DNA from: Limosilactobacillus urinaemulieris
GTDB taxonomy: Bacteria > Bacillota > Bacilli > Lactobacillales > Lactobacillaceae
Assembly (NCBI RefSeq): GCF_014838745.1
Contig: NZ_JABUXR010000003.1
Location: 62,001-126,000 of the forward strand
Direction: 5' to 3'
DNA: 64,000 bases
The position numbers and the translations under genes were made by a program. Shown here piece by piece: positions 7,338-16,098 of the stretch (its first letter is position 1; each line of letters opens with the position of its first letter). The notes under the pieces are model-generated. The model was not told the DNA's origin, searched no databases, and was given only the letters and a program-made list of their open reading frames with translations.

Positions 7338-7506
7338 ACTAGATCTAGTGTTCTACTATCACAGAGTCTAGATCTGCTCGCCAGGGACTTGCTAGAGTTA
7401 GCGGTTCTAATGCAGCAGAGTCTAGATCTGCTCGCCCTAACCTTCCTCAAGCTAACGACCTCCACCTCCGACGGCAAGTCGTCGTTCGGTGGAGAAATCG
7501 TTAGCC
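7338..7506. repeat. Intergenic repeat element, copy 1 (gap between pepC and the MFS gene)
   Basis: This noncoding stretch holds a 12-base palindrome (ACTAGATCTAGT, 7338-7349), an exact 20-base direct repeat at 7363-7382 and 7417-7436, and a long hairpin. The hairpin pairs GCTAACGA (7451-7458) with TCGTTAGC (7498-7505), enclosing CTCCACC/GGTGGAG and CGACG/CGTCG arms. The segment CTCGCCAGGGACTTGCTAGA recurs with changes, in the opposite orientation, at 17483-17505. Base composition is richer in GC than the surroundings. It looks like a dispersed, structured intergenic element. Confidence 0.65.
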
Positions 7507-7537
7507 ACCGGAAGATCTTAACGGGCTCGCACTCTCT

Positions 7538-8860
7538 TTATTGCAACGAATCCCATGCTTTCAGGGTGACGGGTTCGCTGTCGGCGAGTTTTTTGAGGTC
7601 GTCGCTAAGGTATTTCTTGTTGATTACGGCTTCGTAGGTGTACTCTTCAAACCAGTCCTGGGTCATTACAAAGTAGCCGTTATCACCGTTATCCTTACCC
7701 CAACTGTTTTCAATCTTCCACCGGTTTGGCTCGCCATTTTGAAGGTTAAAACCAGTTAATGTCATGGCGTGAGATACCATTGCTTGCTTCGATTCGAGGC
7801 GATCCTTCTTATCCATTACGAAATCAACATCTAACAACTGGGCACGTTGGAACAACTTAGCATCCATTAAGCCGCGCTTTCGGTCCATTTGTTGAAGGAC
7901 ATCATTACCAACCCAAACGGTTTCACCTGCTTTTAATTGGTTCATTGCTGTTTCTTGAAGATCCTTAAATGGAACATTAACAAACTTAATTGGAATTCCC
8001 CCAGCAACACTATCTTGAGTTGGCATTGCATAAACCTTGTTATATTCGTGATCAGGTGCGTTAGTGATTACAACATAATCATTCAGGTTCGTATCAAAGT
8101 ACTCACGATAGAACTTCAGTGGCGTAAGACCAAGAACTTGGTGGAATTTCTTATCATCGTCACGAAATTCAAGATCAAACTTTGTCGGTGGTTCACCAAA
8201 GGAGTAAGCAGCAACCTTATAAACATCAGCCATCATTCGTTGTTGTGCTTCTGCTAACTCCTTTTCGTCAGCACCATCATTAACCATGTGCCGTAATTCT
8301 AATGCATCTTTCCGCATTAAGTAATTCATTACTTCAGCAACGTCACTAGTATCACGAGTGTTATGTGTATCCGGCATTACGTATTCTGGAACAACACCGT
8401 ACTTTTCAATGATTGAGGCTGCATTAGCCCATTGACCACCATCATTTAAGGCAAAGCTCAAGTAGAAATCAACGGTCCGATCATGAAGGGGCTTCTTCGC
8501 GGTTTCAATAATCTTTTGGAAATACATGTTTGCCCGTTCAATCCGGTCCCAGAAGAATAAGTAGTTTTGAGAAAGTTCAAAGTCCTTAAAATTGTACTTC
8601 TTAGCAAACTTGTGCCGCATCGTATTCAGGGTCGCAAATGACCAGCACCGACCACTATGGCGCTGGTTACTTGGCTTCCCTGTTTTAATCTCGTAAGAAA
8701 ATGCTCTATGAAGGCGTTGACTAGCAATCGGGTCCTCACTGGCATTTTTAATTCCGTTCTTTTGAACCGCACGAGCAATTACTTCCGCATCTTTTCGCGT
8801 ATGAAAAACTTTTTGATACTTCTTAACCATTTCTGTGGTCAAATGCTTTTCTTCTGTCAC
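7538..8860 (-). CDS. pepC: Aminopeptidase C (bleomycin hydrolase-like cysteine peptidase)
   Basis: The 440-residue protein is a C1B papain-like aminopeptidase, the usual length for lactobacillar PepC. The active site is visible: Gln66 and Cys72 in NQRHSGRCWSF, His in VSHAMTLTGFN (about residue 365) and Asn in KIENSWGKDNGDNGY. PepC is a cytosolic hexamer that removes N-terminal residues from peptides and supplies amino acids in auxotrophic lactobacilli. The start is GTG with GAAGGG upstream. It is monocistronic, with a divergent reductase gene upstream and a structured repeat downstream. Confidence 0.95.
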   Translation of the reverse strand: MTEEKHLTTEMVKKYQKVFHTRKDAEVIARAVQKNGIKNASEDPIASQRLHRAFSYEIKTGKPSNQRHSGRCWSFATLNTMRHKFAKKYNFKDFELSQNYLFFWDRIERANMYFQKIIETAKKPLHDRTVDFYLSFALNDGGQWANAASIIEKYGVVPEYVMPDTHNTRDTSDVAEVMNYLMRKDALELRHMVNDGADEKELAEAQQRMMADVYKVAAYSFGEPPTKFDLEFRDDDKKFHQVLGLTPLKFYREYFDTNLNDYVVITNAPDHEYNKVYAMPTQDSVAGGIPIKFVNVPFKDLQETAMNQLKAGETVWVGNDVLQQMDRKRGLMDAKLFQRAQLLDVDFVMDKKDRLESKQAMVSHAMTLTGFNLQNGEPNRWKIENSWGKDNGDNGYFVMTQDWFEEYTYEAVINKKYLSDDLKKLADSEPVTLKAWDSLQ

Positions 8861-9019
8861 GATAATCCCTTCTTTTACTAAATTTTCGGTGACTATTACT
8901 CTTTAATCATAACTCACTTTTTCGTTAACCGTCTATTAATTGACCTAGAAGTGTTATCGCTTTCTTGAATTAAATCAAACCGTTAAAATTAGAATAGTAA
9001 TACCAAAGGAGGAATTACC

Positions 9020-9700
9020 ATGAGTAAAGTATTTATTGCTGGTGGTTCAGGTCGGGTCGCTACTGAACTAATTAAAGACCTTGTTAAAGATGATAATGAG
9101 GTCGTTGCTGGTTCTCGTAACCCAGAAAAGATCGTTAAACTTGAAGGAGTTTCTGCAGTCAAGCTTGATCTTCACGCAGATGTTGACGCAATTGCTAAGA
9201 TTATGGATGGGTGCGATGCAGTTTACTTTGTTGCCGGCTCCAGAGGAAAAGATCTCCTTCAGACAGACGCATTTGGTGCCGTCAAAACAATGATGGCCGC
9301 CGAACGAGACGGCATTGAACGTTACATTATGCTGAGCTCAATGTACGCACTCCAACCGCAAATGTGGTCTAAATACAAGGCACTAGCTGCGATTACCGAC
9401 TATAATATCGCTAAGTTCTTTGCAGATAATTACTTGATCCACAACACTAACTTAGCTTACACAATTATCCAGCCTGCATCCCTCACTGACGAGCCAGGAA
9501 CGGGAATGGTTACACTAGGCGAAGGTGATGATACCACTAACCCAATTCCAGATGTTGCTAAGGTTCTTGCTGATACGCTCAAATATAAGAATACGATTGG
9601 TCATATTATCATGATGCGTTCAGGAAAGACTCCAATTGAGGACGCCTTGAGTAACATCGGTGATCCTGTTGCTTACAATGATGCTGGCTTGGCTGACTAA
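9020..9700 (+). CDS. NAD(P)-binding atypical SDR protein
   Basis: The 226-residue product has an N-terminal VFIAGGSGRVATELIKDL Rossmann motif, the acidic strand end VKLDL, the YIMLSSMYAL segment and YTIIQPASLTDEPGTG. It resembles lactobacillar YwnB/YhfK-like oxidoreductases. Cofactor use is probable; substrate unknown. ATG follows AAAGGAGGA. It is monocistronic and divergent from pepC, ending at a hairpin terminator. Confidence 0.83.
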   Translation: MSKVFIAGGSGRVATELIKDLVKDDNEVVAGSRNPEKIVKLEGVSAVKLDLHADVDAIAKIMDGCDAVYFVAGSRGKDLLQTDAFGAVKTMMAAERDGIERYIMLSSMYALQPQMWSKYKALAAITDYNIAKFFADNYLIHNTNLAYTIIQPASLTDEPGTGMVTLGEGDDTTNPIPDVAKVLADTLKYKNTIGHIIMMRSGKTPIEDALSNIGDPVAYNDAGLAD

Positions 9701-9723
9701 ATTTCTAAAAGTCTATCTTAGCG

Positions 9724-9763
9724 AAAGCAAAATTATTAGTAAAACTAGTAATTTTGCTTTTTT
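9724..9763 (+). terminator. Terminator after the SDR gene
   Basis: AAAGCAAAATTA-TTAGT pairs with ACTAG-TAATTTTGCTTT, followed by TTT. A TATAAT at 9766-9771 directly after it is the likely -10 of the next gene. Confidence 0.8.
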
Positions 9764-9814
9764 GGTATAATAAATGTATCCGCTTACATAAATAATTAAT
9801 TGGAGTTGATTAAG

Positions 9815-10429
9815 ATGGATAACCGTAAATTAATGCATTCTGGGGATATCTATTCACCAGAAGATCCCGCAATCCTTGCTGAACAAACTCAAGCAATGTT
9901 ACCAATGTATGAATACAATCAAACTTTACCTACTGAAGGGAAGAAACGGCAGGCACTGCTCAAAAAGATGTTTGCGGCGGTTGGTAAGGATTGCTATATC
10001 GAACCACCCTTTCACGCAAATTGGGGTGGTCACCACATTAAACTTGGTAATCACGTCTACGCAAACTTTAATCTAACAATTGCTGATGATACCTATGTAA
10101 CCATTGGCGACAATACAATGATCGGTCCAAACGTCACTATGTCGTCCGCTGCTCATCCAATTTTGCCCGAATTACGAAAGCACGGTTATCAATATAATCT
10201 TCCCATCAAAATTGGTAGCAATTGTTGGCTCGGTGCCGGAGTAATCATCCTTCCTGGAGTTACTATTGGTGATAATTCTGTTATCGGTGCTGGAGCAGTT
10301 GTTACTCGCGATATTCCAGCAAATGTTGTTGCAATGGGAGTTCCAGCAAAGGTCTCTCGTCAAATCTCTGAACATGACCGTAAATTTTATTACCGTGATC
10401 GACGAATTAATTCTCAACTTTTAAAATAA
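9815..10429 (+). CDS. Maltose/galactoside O-acetyltransferase-like hexapeptide enzyme
   Basis: This is a 204-residue left-handed beta-helix acetyltransferase. It has the N-terminal region MHSGDIYSPEDPAI, then FHANWGGHHIKLGNHVYANFNLT, catalytic His in SSAAHPI, and hexapeptide repeats IGSNCWLGAGVIILPGVTIG and VIGAGAVVTRDIP ending in VAMGVPAKV. It transfers acetyl from acetyl-CoA to a sugar hydroxyl. The true substrate of Maa/LacA-like enzymes is often unclear. I chose ATG 9815, with GGAG nine bases upstream, rather than the upstream in-frame TTG. Confidence 0.88.
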   Translation: MDNRKLMHSGDIYSPEDPAILAEQTQAMLPMYEYNQTLPTEGKKRQALLKKMFAAVGKDCYIEPPFHANWGGHHIKLGNHVYANFNLTIADDTYVTIGDNTMIGPNVTMSSAAHPILPELRKHGYQYNLPIKIGSNCWLGAGVIILPGVTIGDNSVIGAGAVVTRDIPANVVAMGVPAKVSRQISEHDRKFYYRDRRINSQLLK

Positions 10430-10526
10430 GATTAATGATTCACAAAGTCGGTGCTAAAAGCTTGCGAGGGGGATTTTTTCTCGCTAAACTAATACAGTAA
10501 TTTTATTTTATGGGGAGAAATAATTG

Positions 10527-11708
10527 ATGGAAAAAGTTTTTATTGTTGCAGCTCAACGGACACCAATTGGTAAATTCGGTGGTGCTCTTTCATCAAAGTC
10601 TGCAGTTGAATTAGGAGCAACTGTAATTAAAGATGCAGTACACAAAGCCGGTATTCCTAATAAACAAGTTGATCAGGTATTAATGGGAAATGTTCTTCAG
10701 GCCGGTACTGGTCAAAATCCCGCTCGTCAAGCTGCCATCGCTGCCGGGCTAGATCAGTCAACTCCGGCAATTACAATCAATGATGTTTGTGGTTCCGGAT
10801 TATCTAGCATTATCCTTGGGGTTTCACTAGTCCAATCTAAACAAGCTCAAGTGATTGTTGCTGGCGGAATGGAAAGCATGTCCCGAGCGCCATACGTTCT
10901 TTTAAATGCCCGTCATGGTTATAAATTCGGGAATGGTGAGTTAGTTGATACCATGCAAAATGATGCCCTCCAAGATGCTTGGGGTGGCTACGCGATGGGG
11001 ATTACGGCCGAAAACGTTAATGAACGTTACCACATTGCCCGCTACCAACAAGATGAATTTGCTCTCCGGAGTCATCAAAAAGCTGTTCAAGCTCAAGAGG
11101 ACCACGCATTTGATGATGAAATCACTCCGGTCAACGTCACTGTTCACCATCAAGATACGGCAATCGATACTGATGAAGCACCACGGGCTAATACTTCTTT
11201 AGCCGCACTTCAGGGGTTAAATCCCGCTTTTAAAAGGAATGGTTCCGTTACGGCCGGAAATGCTTCTGGATTAAATGATGGGGCAGCTGCGGTTGTCCTC
11301 GCTAGCGAGTCAGCGGTTCAAAAATACCACCTTACTCCGCTTGCGGAATGGCAAACTTCTACTACTGTCGGTCTTGATCCCGCGGTAATGGGCCTTGGAC
11401 CGTATTATGCTATCAGTAAGTTATTTGCCCAAACTGGTCTTGATAAAAATGCCATTGATCTTTTCGAACTAAATGAGGCGTTTGCTGGTCAGTCAATCGC
11501 TTGTGAACAATTATTAAAGCTAGATGATCATAAGGTTAATCCCCGCGGTGGCGCAATCGCCCTTGGTCACCCTGTTGGTTGTTCTGGAGCCCGAATTGTT
11601 GTCACTCTTGTCCATGAAATGCAAGATCTGCAGAAGCAAACCGGTGTCGCTTCTCTCTGTGTTGGTGGCGGAATGGGAATCGCTGCTTTAGTAAGCCTAC
11701 CTAATTAA
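10527..11708 (+). CDS. Acetyl-CoA C-acetyltransferase (thiolase)
   Basis: The 393-residue enzyme condenses two acetyl-CoA to acetoacetyl-CoA. Thiolase landmarks are complete: nucleophilic Cys in [18 protein letters not shown], His in [16 protein letters not shown] (which includes the second Cys) and the C-terminal VGGGMG. In lactobacilli this is the first step of the mevalonate route to isoprenoids; the other mevalonate genes are not here. ATG at 10527 with GGGGAG upstream is preferred to the preceding TTG. It is monocistronic with a terminator. Confidence 0.93.
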   Translation: MEKVFIVAAQRTPIGKFGGALSSKSAVELGATVIKDAVHKAGIPNKQVDQVLMGNVLQAGTGQNPARQAAIAAGLDQSTPAITINDVCGSGLSSIILGVSLVQSKQAQVIVAGGMESMSRAPYVLLNARHGYKFGNGELVDTMQNDALQDAWGGYAMGITAENVNERYHIARYQQDEFALRSHQKAVQAQEDHAFDDEITPVNVTVHHQDTAIDTDEAPRANTSLAALQGLNPAFKRNGSVTAGNASGLNDGAAAVVLASESAVQKYHLTPLAEWQTSTTVGLDPAVMGLGPYYAISKLFAQTGLDKNAIDLFELNEAFAGQSIACEQLLKLDDHKVNPRGGAIALGHPVGCSGARIVVTLVHEMQDLQKQTGVASLCVGGGMGIAALVSLPN

Positions 11709-11721
11709 TATCTAAATACGG

Positions 11722-11758
11722 AGCCTGGAAAGGAATTTGCTTTTTCAGGCTTTTTTTA
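11722..11758 (+). terminator. Terminator after the thiolase gene
   Basis: AGCCTGGAAA pairs imperfectly with TTTTTCAGGCT, followed by a run of seven T. Confidence 0.85.
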
Positions 11759-11838
11759 TGATCAATTTATTGTTATTCAATATTAAATTATTGCTTTACA
11801 GTAATTTATTATCGTTTTATAATAAAACCACAATAAAA

Positions 11839-11852
11839 TGAAAGCGGTGTCA
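11839..11852 (+). promoter_or_regulatory. Perfect match to the CcpA cre consensus
   Basis: TGAAAGCGGTGTCA fits TGNAANCGNTNNCA at every fixed position. It ends three bases before the preferred start of the DUF2975 gene and overlaps its translation initiation region, where CcpA binding could block expression. The chance of one such match in 64 kb is not negligible. Confidence 0.4.
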
Positions 11853-11855
11853 ATA

Positions 11856-12356
11856 ATGAAAAAGGTTAATCAGTTTCTTCTTGGAGCTATTCAAGCATTG
11901 GTTGATTTGGGAATTATTTCAAACGGTCTTTTAGGAATTGGGTTTCTAATTGTCGGTCCAATTTATATTTTCACTAACGCTATCTCTTTCAAACAGATTG
12001 GTAATAACTGGGCAATTGAACTTCTCCTCTACTTCGATATTTTACTTTTTATGGCTGTTTTCTTGTACGGTTGCCTTGCTTTGCATCACATCCTCAACAA
12101 TATTAATCTTCAGAAATACTTTGCTCCTGCAAACATGGTAGCTTTACGTAAATTAATGTTCTCGTTCCTTATCCTTACCATCCTTGACGGAATTAACACG
12201 GTCGTTAACCATTTTATTAATATAACAACACAGCTCGACTTCTTCCCGTGCGGTAATTATTACGCTTACTTTATTTCACTAATTATTTGCTACCTCGTTT
12301 ACTTTATCTTTAAGCGTGGATTGACTTTACAAAATGAAAATAACAGTATTATTTAG
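11856..12356 (+). CDS. DUF2975 family membrane protein
   Basis: The 166-residue protein has four predicted transmembrane helices (about residues 16-42, 50-72, 98-122 and 133-155 by eye) and no soluble domain. It matches the DUF2975 pattern, whose members are usually followed by a YozG-type regulator, as here. ATG at 11838 is in frame and possible; I prefer 11856 (Lys-Lys-Val after Met). Function is unknown; the coupled regulator suggests a membrane sensor or a small regulated membrane system. Confidence 0.75.
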   Translation: MKKVNQFLLGAIQALVDLGIISNGLLGIGFLIVGPIYIFTNAISFKQIGNNWAIELLLYFDILLFMAVFLYGCLALHHILNNINLQKYFAPANMVALRKLMFSFLILTILDGINTVVNHFINITTQLDFFPCGNYYAYFISLIICYLVYFIFKRGLTLQNENNSII

Positions 12357-12369
12357 AGGGTGAAAGTAG

Positions 12370-12573
12370 ATGATTAAAGTTAATCTTGGAGTTGTTATGG
12401 AAAAGCAAGGAATCTCTTCTAAAGAATTGGCTAAGGAAATTGGGATCACACCAGCTAATCTCTCAATCTTAAAAACGGGCAAGGCAAAGGGAATCCGTTT
12501 TGCAACCTTAAATAAGCTCTGTCAAATTTTGCATTGTCAGCCTGGAGATATTCTAAGTTACGACCAGAACTAA
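12370..12573 (+). CDS. YozG-like XRE-family regulator
   Basis: This is a 67-residue single-domain helix-turn-helix protein: VMEKQGISSKELAKEIGITPANLSILKTGKAKGIRFATL, then LCQILHCQPGDILSY, the hallmark end of the YozG/YdaS-like minimal family. It starts 13 bases after the DUF2975 gene with a GAGGGTGAAAG site that overlaps that gene's stop, so the pair is one operon. This is the second small-regulator plus membrane-protein module in the window, in the opposite gene order from the first. Confidence 0.85.
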   Translation: MIKVNLGVVMEKQGISSKELAKEIGITPANLSILKTGKAKGIRFATLNKLCQILHCQPGDILSYDQN

Positions 12574-12720
12574 TTAATAAGCGTCTAAGCAAACTCTTTT
12601 CCTCTTTTGTTGTACAATAAAAAAGGATGATGACTAGTAAACCTATTTTGTTAATTATTAAGCTTATCTAGTAGTTGATTCTGCTATTATCTTTACGCTA
12701 AATAGAAAGAGGATGGCGTC

Positions 12721-14157
12721 TTGCTTTCATCTATAAGTCATTTTTTTAATGCTTTCGGCGCTACGGTTGTTGTACCAATTATGATCTTTATCATTGCCCT
12801 TTTTCTTAAGGTTAAATTAAAGACCGCATTAATGTCTGCACTATACGCCGGGGTTGGCTTAACCGGATTTTCTTGGATTATTAGCGAGTTTACTCCGGTT
12901 GTCACTAAAATTATTCATCAAATGGTTAATAATGTTGGTATCAAGCTTCCAGTGGTTGATATTGGCTGGCAAGCAGGTTCTTTGGCGAGTTTTAATTCTT
13001 CAGTTGGCTTGGCTTTTTTTGTATTCGGTCTGATTGCTGAATTTCTTCTTTTCGCACTCGGCATCACAAAAGTTTTTATGCCGTCTAACTTGTGGAATAA
13101 TTTTGGCTTTATGATTTGGGGAACCCTTGCCTATTATGTTACCCATAATTTTTGGTTATCAATGGGGCTATCATTTTTCATGCTTCTTTACACTCTTGAA
13201 CTAGCTGAAATTCAAGCCGATCGTTGGTCATCTTATTATCAAATTAAGAATACAACGGTCTGTGCTGCCCAAAATATCGTCCAAACAGTTCCGGCAATCT
13301 TACTAGATCCGTTATGGAACATGCTTGGTTTCAATAAAGTTCACTTAACTCCCAAGACCTTTCAACGGAAGTTTGGTGTCTTTGGTCAGCCAACCACTCT
13401 TGGGGCAATCCTTGGTCTGTTAATCGGAGTTCTCGGTAACCTTAACCGGCTCAGTAGCTATCATGCCTGGGGACAGATTTTCCAATTTGCCGTTCAATTA
13501 GCGGCCGTAATGACTATTTTCCCGTTAGTTACAGATGTCTTTGCTAAGGCATTTAAACCACTTGCTAAAAGTATTGACCAGCAACGAAGAGCGGCTGCTG
13601 ATAAGCAGGCAATTGCCGATCCAATTAACGACCGGAAGCGCTGGTTCCTCGCTGTCGATGACGGTGTTGGTTATGGCGAATCAGCAACAATTATTTCAGG
13701 AATTATTTTAATCCCAATTATGGTTGTAATTGCCTTTATTTTACCTGGTAACCGTACTTTACCAGTGGTCGATCTAATCGCCCTGCCCTTCATGGTAGAA
13801 TCAATCGTTGCTATCACTAATGGAAATATCCTTAAAGTGATTGCTAACGGAATTGTCTGGTTCAGCATTGGATTATACTGCTCTAGTTGGCTAGCTCAGA
13901 TCTATACCGGAGCTATTTCACATTATGGAGCTGCCATTCCTGCTGGGATTGTTCTTGTAACAAGTTTTAACCTAATGGCACGACCACTTAATGCATTGGT
14001 TTTTGCTGCTTTTATTTCACAAGATCCAGTTTGGATTGGTTTATGTATTTTGGTTTACCTATTACTACTATACTGCCTTCGTCGCTACCGACCACAAATT
14101 TGGCACTATCTTAAACGAATGGCAGATAAGAATACTATTAAGCCATCAAAGGAGTGA
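12721..14157 (+). CDS. PTS galactitol-type transporter, EIIC component (orphan)
   Basis: The 478-residue protein has about eleven hydrophobic helices and the EIIC-Gat pattern: FNAFGATVVVPIMIFIIALFL near the N-terminus, FGQPTTLGAILGLLIG, and VVDLIALPFM. EIIC moves a sugar or polyol during PTS phosphorylation, but no EIIA or EIIB gene is adjacent, so it must borrow partners or act as a facilitator. Start is TTG preceded by AAGAGG; no better start is visible. It is probably co-transcribed with the YagU gene, whose ribosome site overlaps its stop. Confidence 0.83.
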   Translation: MLSSISHFFNAFGATVVVPIMIFIIALFLKVKLKTALMSALYAGVGLTGFSWIISEFTPVVTKIIHQMVNNVGIKLPVVDIGWQAGSLASFNSSVGLAFFVFGLIAEFLLFALGITKVFMPSNLWNNFGFMIWGTLAYYVTHNFWLSMGLSFFMLLYTLELAEIQADRWSSYYQIKNTTVCAAQNIVQTVPAILLDPLWNMLGFNKVHLTPKTFQRKFGVFGQPTTLGAILGLLIGVLGNLNRLSSYHAWGQIFQFAVQLAAVMTIFPLVTDVFAKAFKPLAKSIDQQRRAAADKQAIADPINDRKRWFLAVDDGVGYGESATIISGIILIPIMVVIAFILPGNRTLPVVDLIALPFMVESIVAITNGNILKVIANGIVWFSIGLYCSSWLAQIYTGAISHYGAAIPAGIVLVTSFNLMARPLNALVFAAFISQDPVWIGLCILVYLLLLYCLRRYRPQIWHYLKRMADKNTIKPSKE

Positions 14158-14163
14158 TTTAGA

Positions 14164-14670
14164 ATGTCAAAATTAAATTTAAAGAATACTTTGATTGCCG
14201 GAACAGCTGCGGGAGTAATTTCTGGCCTTGTTAAACTCGGGTGGGAAAATATCCTTCCACCACGGACTCCAGAACGGGACAAGGTTAATCCACCGCAAAC
14301 CCTGCTTCAACAACTCGGGGTTCCCGCTAAACTTACTCAAGCTACCTATACGTACTCTGGTCAGCAACTTCCTTGGGTATCATACCTAGTTCACTTTGGC
14401 TTCTCGATTTCATTTGCGACTACTTATGCTGTCCTACTAGAAAAGAAAGTTAAATTCTTGACTCTCGGTGAAGGGATTCCGTTTGGGATCGCTGTTTGGA
14501 TCGCTTTCCACTTAGTAATTATGCCTGCAATGAAAACAGTCCCTAGTGCCAAGGAGCAACCTTTTGAGGAACACCTTTCCGAGAGTCTTGGCCATGCAAT
14601 CTGGATGTGGACTAACCACGAAATTGCTGACGAAGTATTGAGACAGTTAAAGAACCGCACAAAATTTTAA
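14164..14670 (+). CDS. YagU family inner membrane protein (DUF1440)
   Basis: The 168-residue product has the YagU pattern: a first helix LIAGTAAGVISGLVKLGWE, then LPPRTPERDKVNPPQTLL, later helices around SYLVHFGFSISFATTYAVLL and FGIAVWIAFHLVIMPAM, and a C-terminal ESLGHAIWMWTNHEI. E. coli YagU is linked to acid resistance, but the activity is unknown. It starts 6 bases after the EIIC stop with AAAGGAG. Confidence 0.83.
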   Translation: MSKLNLKNTLIAGTAAGVISGLVKLGWENILPPRTPERDKVNPPQTLLQQLGVPAKLTQATYTYSGQQLPWVSYLVHFGFSISFATTYAVLLEKKVKFLTLGEGIPFGIAVWIAFHLVIMPAMKTVPSAKEQPFEEHLSESLGHAIWMWTNHEIADEVLRQLKNRTKF

Positions 14671-14696
14671 CTACTAAGAAAAAATTTTAAAAGTAG

Positions 14697-14724
14697 TTGC
14701 AATTTCTAAAAATTCGGTTAAAAT
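14697..14724 (+). promoter_or_regulatory. Promoter of the asnA-asnS T-box operon
   Basis: TTGCAA (14697-14702) and TAAAAT (14719-14724) are 16 bases apart and lie just upstream of the T-box leader. Confidence 0.6.
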
Positions 14725-14734
14725 ACAATTAAAG

Positions 14735-15018
14735 AATTTCAAAAGCGATGAAAAAGACGAGTAAATAATTTTCAGTCTAACAGTGAGTCGGTGATAGTGG
14801 GAGACCGATAGCACCTGGATTATTGAAAAACCCTTTTTCCATGCTACTAACCCAAATAACCTCGTTTAAAGTAGGCTTAGTCGTCACCGGCACGTTATCT
14901 CACCGGAAAAGTATTTATGTACTTGATAAGATGGTCTAAAAGTATTTTAGACAATTTGGGTGGTACCGCGGAACAAAAGCCTTTCGTCCCTTAGATGTTG
15001 GGGATGAAGGGCTTTTTT
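14735..15018 (+). promoter_or_regulatory. T-box leader (Asn) controlling asnA-asnS
   Basis: This fills most of the 388-base gap before asnA. It contains a stem I region with GAGTCGGTGATAGTGGGAGA, then GAAAAACCC with an AAC (Asn) codon at 14829-14831 in the specifier position. The T-box sequence AATTTGGGTGGTACCGCG is at 14953-14970. A terminator pairs AAAGCCTTTCGTCCC with GGGATGAAGGGCTTTT and ends in TTTTTT. Uncharged tRNA-Asn should stabilise the antiterminator and turn on both genes. The AAC specifier agrees with the products. Confidence 0.92.
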
Positions 15019-15058
15019 ATTTATCTCCGATTCTAAGCATATTAAGGAGTTGCTAATT

Positions 15059-16069
15059 ATGAGTTTAATTATTCCAAAGGACTACGATCCAAAATTGTCA
15101 ATTCGTGATACCGAAGCTGCCATTCGTTACATCCGAGAAAACTTCCAGGATGAATTTGGTCAAGAATTACACTTGCAACGGATGTCAGCACCAATGTTTG
15201 TTGATAAGAGTACCGGGTTGAACGATAACCTTAACGGCATTGAGAAGCCTGTTTCATTCGAAATGAAGGATCTTCCTGGTGAAACCATCGAAATCGTTCA
15301 CTCCCTTGCTAAGTGGAAGCGAATGGCACTCAAGAAGTATGGCTTTGGCCTTCACGAAGGACTTTATACCAACATGAACGCCATCAGGAAAGATGAAGAT
15401 TTGGATAACTTCCACTCGATCTACGTGGACCAATGGGACTGGGAAAAGATTATTACTAAGGAAGAACGGACTGAACAAACATTAAAGTCTACCGTTCGGC
15501 AAATCTTCAAGGTTATTAAGCGGATCGAAAAGGAATTATGGTACCTTTATCCTGATGCTGTTTACCAATTACCAGATGACATTCACTTTGTTACCACCCA
15601 AGAGCTTGAAGACCGGTGGCCAGATCTTACTCCAATGGAACGAGAAGATAAGATTGCCAAAGAAATGGGCGCTGTCTTTGTAATGAAGATTGGGGACAAG
15701 TTGAAGCGTTCTGGTAAACCTCACGATGGCCGGGCACCCGATTATGATGACTGGAGCCTTAACGGTGACATTATTTTCTGGTATAAGCCACTGCAAAAGA
15801 AGCTTGAAATTTCCAGCATGGGGATTCGGGTTAGTCCAGAATCAATGAAGTACCAACTCGAACAAGCTGGTGCTACCGACCGGGAAGAATTACCATTCCA
15901 TAAGATGTTGCTCAATGGCGAATTACCATATACAATTGGTGGAGGAATTGGTCAATCTCGGCTCTGCATGCTCTTACTTGGCAAGGCACATGTTGGTGAA
16001 GTTCAAGCCAGCATTTGGCCAGAAGACATGCTCAAGAAGTGTGAAGCTGCTCATATTCAAATTCTATAA
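15059..16069 (+). CDS. asnA: Aspartate-ammonia ligase (asparagine synthetase A)
   Basis: The 336-residue enzyme makes asparagine from aspartate, ammonia and ATP. It has a class II aminoacyl-tRNA synthetase-like fold; visible motifs are [38 protein letters not shown] and the C-terminal [14 protein letters not shown]. Length is normal. I chose ATG 15059 with AAGGAG rather than the upstream TTG. It is the first gene of the Asn T-box operon, which fits a cell that makes asparagine when charged tRNA-Asn falls. Confidence 0.96.
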   Translation: MSLIIPKDYDPKLSIRDTEAAIRYIRENFQDEFGQELHLQRMSAPMFVDKSTGLNDNLNGIEKPVSFEMKDLPGETIEIVHSLAKWKRMALKKYGFGLHEGLYTNMNAIRKDEDLDNFHSIYVDQWDWEKIITKEERTEQTLKSTVRQIFKVIKRIEKELWYLYPDAVYQLPDDIHFVTTQELEDRWPDLTPMEREDKIAKEMGAVFVMKIGDKLKRSGKPHDGRAPDYDDWSLNGDIIFWYKPLQKKLEISSMGIRVSPESMKYQLEQAGATDREELPFHKMLLNGELPYTIGGGIGQSRLCMLLLGKAHVGEVQASIWPEDMLKKCEAAHIQIL

Positions 16070-16098
16070 AAATTAATTGATTAAGGGAGAGTATTAAA

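Noticed and set aside
7389-7637. 82-residue plus-strand frame in the pepC-MFS gap
   Set aside because: It runs through the repeat hairpin into the pepC coding region on the other strand and has no ribosome site.
8951-8966. cre-like sequence GTGTTATCGCTTTCTT before the 9020 reductase
   Set aside because: It has two mismatches at fixed cre positions, so it is no better than chance.
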